The notes beneath the pieces were generated by a model that saw only the letters and a list, made by a program, of their open reading frames with translations, made no database searches and had not been told where the DNA came from. From an uncultured Bryobacterales bacterium (GTDB taxonomy: Bacteria; Acidobacteriota; Terriglobia; Bryobacterales; Bryobacteraceae), in contig CALMAV010000476.1 of assembly GCA_937859895.1 (NCBI GenBank), forward strand, positions 1 to 7,618: a stretch of DNA of 7,618 bases, read 5' to 3'. Each line of letters opens with the position of its first letter. Position 1 is the stretch's first letter. Shown piece after piece: positions 6,701-7,618 of the stretch. The position numbers and the translations under genes were made by a program.

Positions 6701-7618
6701 GTAGGCGCGCCATGTCCCCGGCCTTCACCGGAAACGGGTCAAAAGCCTGCCGCAGCATTTGATTCAAGTCAAGCAGCTTGCCGCGTTTGCGCTCCCAACC
6801 CATCCAGGCGCCCTCACGCGGATTGTAGATCTGATGGCGGTGGAACAGATAGAAACCACCATAGGGCTCGTCGTGATACTTCGTGTTCAGCTCATTGATC
6901 AGCCGAATCGCCAAATCGATACGAGGATCGCTCTCGCCAGGCGGTTCAGCACTGTCTGGTAGATCGGTCAGCAAAGCATAGAAGATGTTGGGGTCACGAT
7001 TGACCAGATAACGTACTTCCAAATCTTCAATCAACTGGTGAATCTGCTTCTCATTAATCAGCAGTGTGGGAATAGCAACCATCGTTGCGCTCCCGGCCGG
7101 GACAGCCTTGCTGTAATCGATCTTGGCCAGCGGTCGCGGCGTGAGCACGGTCGTCACAAAGTAGTTCATCAGTTCTACTGCGGCCTGGGTAGCAGGAATG
7201 ATCAGCAACAGCGCGCCGGCAATCAATCCCAGTGGCTGCTGATGATAGACCAGGCTCATGATGAGCGAAATAACCGTAATCAGAGTGATGAGTTCTATAC
7301 CAATGATGTAGACCTCATCGGGAAAGCGATGGAACAAACTCTCGAAATAGCTGGCTAGAGATGGACGATAGCCAACGGACTGACGGAACTCGCGACCTCC
7401 AGCCTCATCCATCAGGTAGTAGCCGACATGGCGCAGACGATTTTTGAGAGCGTCTGGCGTAGTGCGGAACACCTTGGCTTCAGAAGCAGTGCGAACCAGT
7501 CGCTCGCAAAGCTCTACTTCGCCGGTATCCGAACGCGCAGCAATCTTTTTCACCTTGCGGCGATAAGTTTGCCGGCTCTCCAGATCCATAAACGGATACA
7601 CGCCAGCCGGATCAAGCG
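3792..7618 (-). CDS. Cyclic beta-1,2-glucan synthase-like protein (GT84 plus glycoamylase-like domain, no GH94); N-terminus beyond window
   Basis: This is a giant inner-membrane glycosyltransferase related to NdvB/ChvB/Cgs; 1274 residues are visible. The frame is open to the right edge (LDPAG precedes the first visible Val-Tyr-Pro), so the true start lies outside; the family suggests roughly 300 more residues. Visible order: two membrane helices (about 102-124, 129-150); a GT84 UDP-glucose transferase core with DSD in LTLDSDTQLP (D315, D317), LLSHDLIEGA (about 425-434) and RKHRW (460-464); about five membrane helices (510-672); then a glycoamylase-like domain (about 685-1240) with MFEYLMP (1063-1069), PWGISE (1102-1107) and MAHHQGMS (1201-1208). 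In characterised synthases this domain (GH144-like, classed GH189) cyclises the glucan. The protein stops about 35 residues after FHAEPL, so the C-terminal GH94 phosphorylase domain that sets chain length is absent. The product may be cyclic or linear beta-1,2-glucan, or another glucan. The peptidase gene follows six bases later. Confidence 0.9.
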   Translation of the reverse strand, partial: LDPAGVYPFMDLESRQTYRRKVKKIAARSDTGEVELCERLVRTASEAKVFRTTPDALKNRLRHVGYYLMDEAGGREFRQSVGYRPSLASYFESLFHRFPDEVYIIGIELITLITVISLIMSLVYHQQPLGLIAGALLLIIPATQAAVELMNYFVTTVLTPRPLAKIDYSKAVPAGSATMVAIPTLLINEKQIHQLIEDLEVRYLVNRDPNIFYALLTDLPDSAEPPGESDPRIDLAIRLINELNTKYHDEPYGGFYLFHRHQIYNPREGAWMGWERKRGKLLDLNQMLRQAFDPFPVKAGDMARLPRIQYVLTLDSDTQLPRGSAQRLIGTISHPLNRALIDPELNIVTMGYGIMQPRVGISVHSATRSRLASIYSGQTGFDIYSRAVSDVYQDLYGEGIFTGKGIYDVDALREVLERRFPRNALLSHDLIEGAYARAGLVSDVEVIDDYPSHYSAYNRRKHRWLRGDWQIARWVLSKVPDESGRLVSNPISTISKWKIIDNLRRSLVEPATFLLLVAGWFALPGGPRFWTLVTLALLVLPIYFRLVFSLLRAAFGRNLMAARDSVVDFFTAHFSIFLNIAFLAHQSLVALDAIIRTGIRSYITHSRLLEWETATEAELGIRKRTPVDTYLNWVPLISIVLAVAVYFHPEAIPYAAPFLLVWFFSKLISNWLNSSPHPITAELTENQRRFLREVALRTWRYFAELSNEGNHWLIPDNLQLEPYRVAERLSPTNLGLLLNSRQAALEFGFITLEEFTTLTENTFETMRRLPAQFGHFYNWYDNLTLRPLEPAFISSVDSGNLAASLLSLKQGAFELLRQPLFRENAVDGITDYQIISGFSKMDRERRSGSSTALIRTLYKSEEPLASGEDSNWFQLEYVRRLRALRKQARDFAPWLLPEFEELRSANEKRNAQWLSPTVKPAEADNYYTQFENDLSSLLSGVSLESGMRSLALQLLELLPACRARLHNLASRIRTIASHSDRLVQHMDFKMFVDPRRNLLSIGYDVAKQEFNKSCYDLLASESRTATFIAVAKGETEQDSWFRLGRTHTLCEEESVLISWTGTMFEYLMPVIWERSHPNTLLDRATRSAVRAQQAYGKRRRIPWGISEAAYSQRDADGNYQYSAFGVPGLALNVSREKALVVSPYSSCLALLVDTPGSLLNMLGMAKQKWLSDYGFFESIDYQSGPVSRFRKPKYEVVRSWMAHHQGMSLAAICNVLYDSPFQRWFHAEPLVQASDLILQERPLRVRPIADSQPRRRLKLGRDTLKEREGDAAPV

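Noticed and set aside
7599..7601. GTG at the right edge as the start of the synthase-like gene
   Set aside because: The frame stays open to the end of the window with LDPAG before it, a sequence that continues a conserved family segment, and the protein would lack its N-terminal part. It is an internal valine.

Overview
The window carries five protein-coding genes on about 7.6 kb of densely packed bacterial DNA with a mid-50s percent G+C content (estimated by eye). I see no RNA gene, insertion sequence, CRISPR array or phage gene, and no gene-free stretch over 300 bases. The gene mix is a YtrA-type GntR regulator with its ABC ATPase, a cyclic-glucan-synthase-like giant protein and an M42 peptidase with a signal peptide. 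It recalls chromosomes of soil Acidobacteriota (Terriglobia), but this is an impression from protein style, not a proof.

Left block (1-1194, minus strand): a small YtrA-type GntR repressor gene is followed, with an 8-base overlap, by an ABC-transporter ATPase gene that runs off the left edge. The pair forms the start of a translationally coupled operon whose membrane partner would lie beyond the edge.

Control region (1195-1273): this short divergent spacer holds a perfect palindrome with two 10-base arms around CT (1198-1219), plus one extra copy of the half-site. The palindrome sits between the likely -35 and -10 boxes of the rightward gene and touches the start of the repressor gene. The simplest reading is that the GntR protein represses its own operon and perhaps the rightward gene.

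Middle (1274-2653, plus strand): a complete group II PLP-dependent decarboxylase of unknown substrate. Its 3' end overlaps the convergent peptidase gene by 14 bases, and there is no terminator between them.

Right block (2640-7618, minus strand): a very large membrane glycosyltransferase with a GT84 core and a glycoamylase-like (GH189-type) domain is followed after 6 bases by an M42 metallopeptidase with a predicted signal peptide. The synthase is cut by the right edge at its N-terminus. Its C-terminus ends just after the glycoamylase-like domain, so the GH94 phosphorylase domain of classical NdvB/ChvB/Cgs proteins is missing. The synthase stop codon lies inside a perfect TATAAT placed five bases before the peptidase ATG, which has no ribosome binding site; a leaderless peptidase transcript is therefore possible.

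No wholly new system is evident. The most interesting points are the GH94-less synthase, the operator architecture and the possible leaderless exported peptidase.
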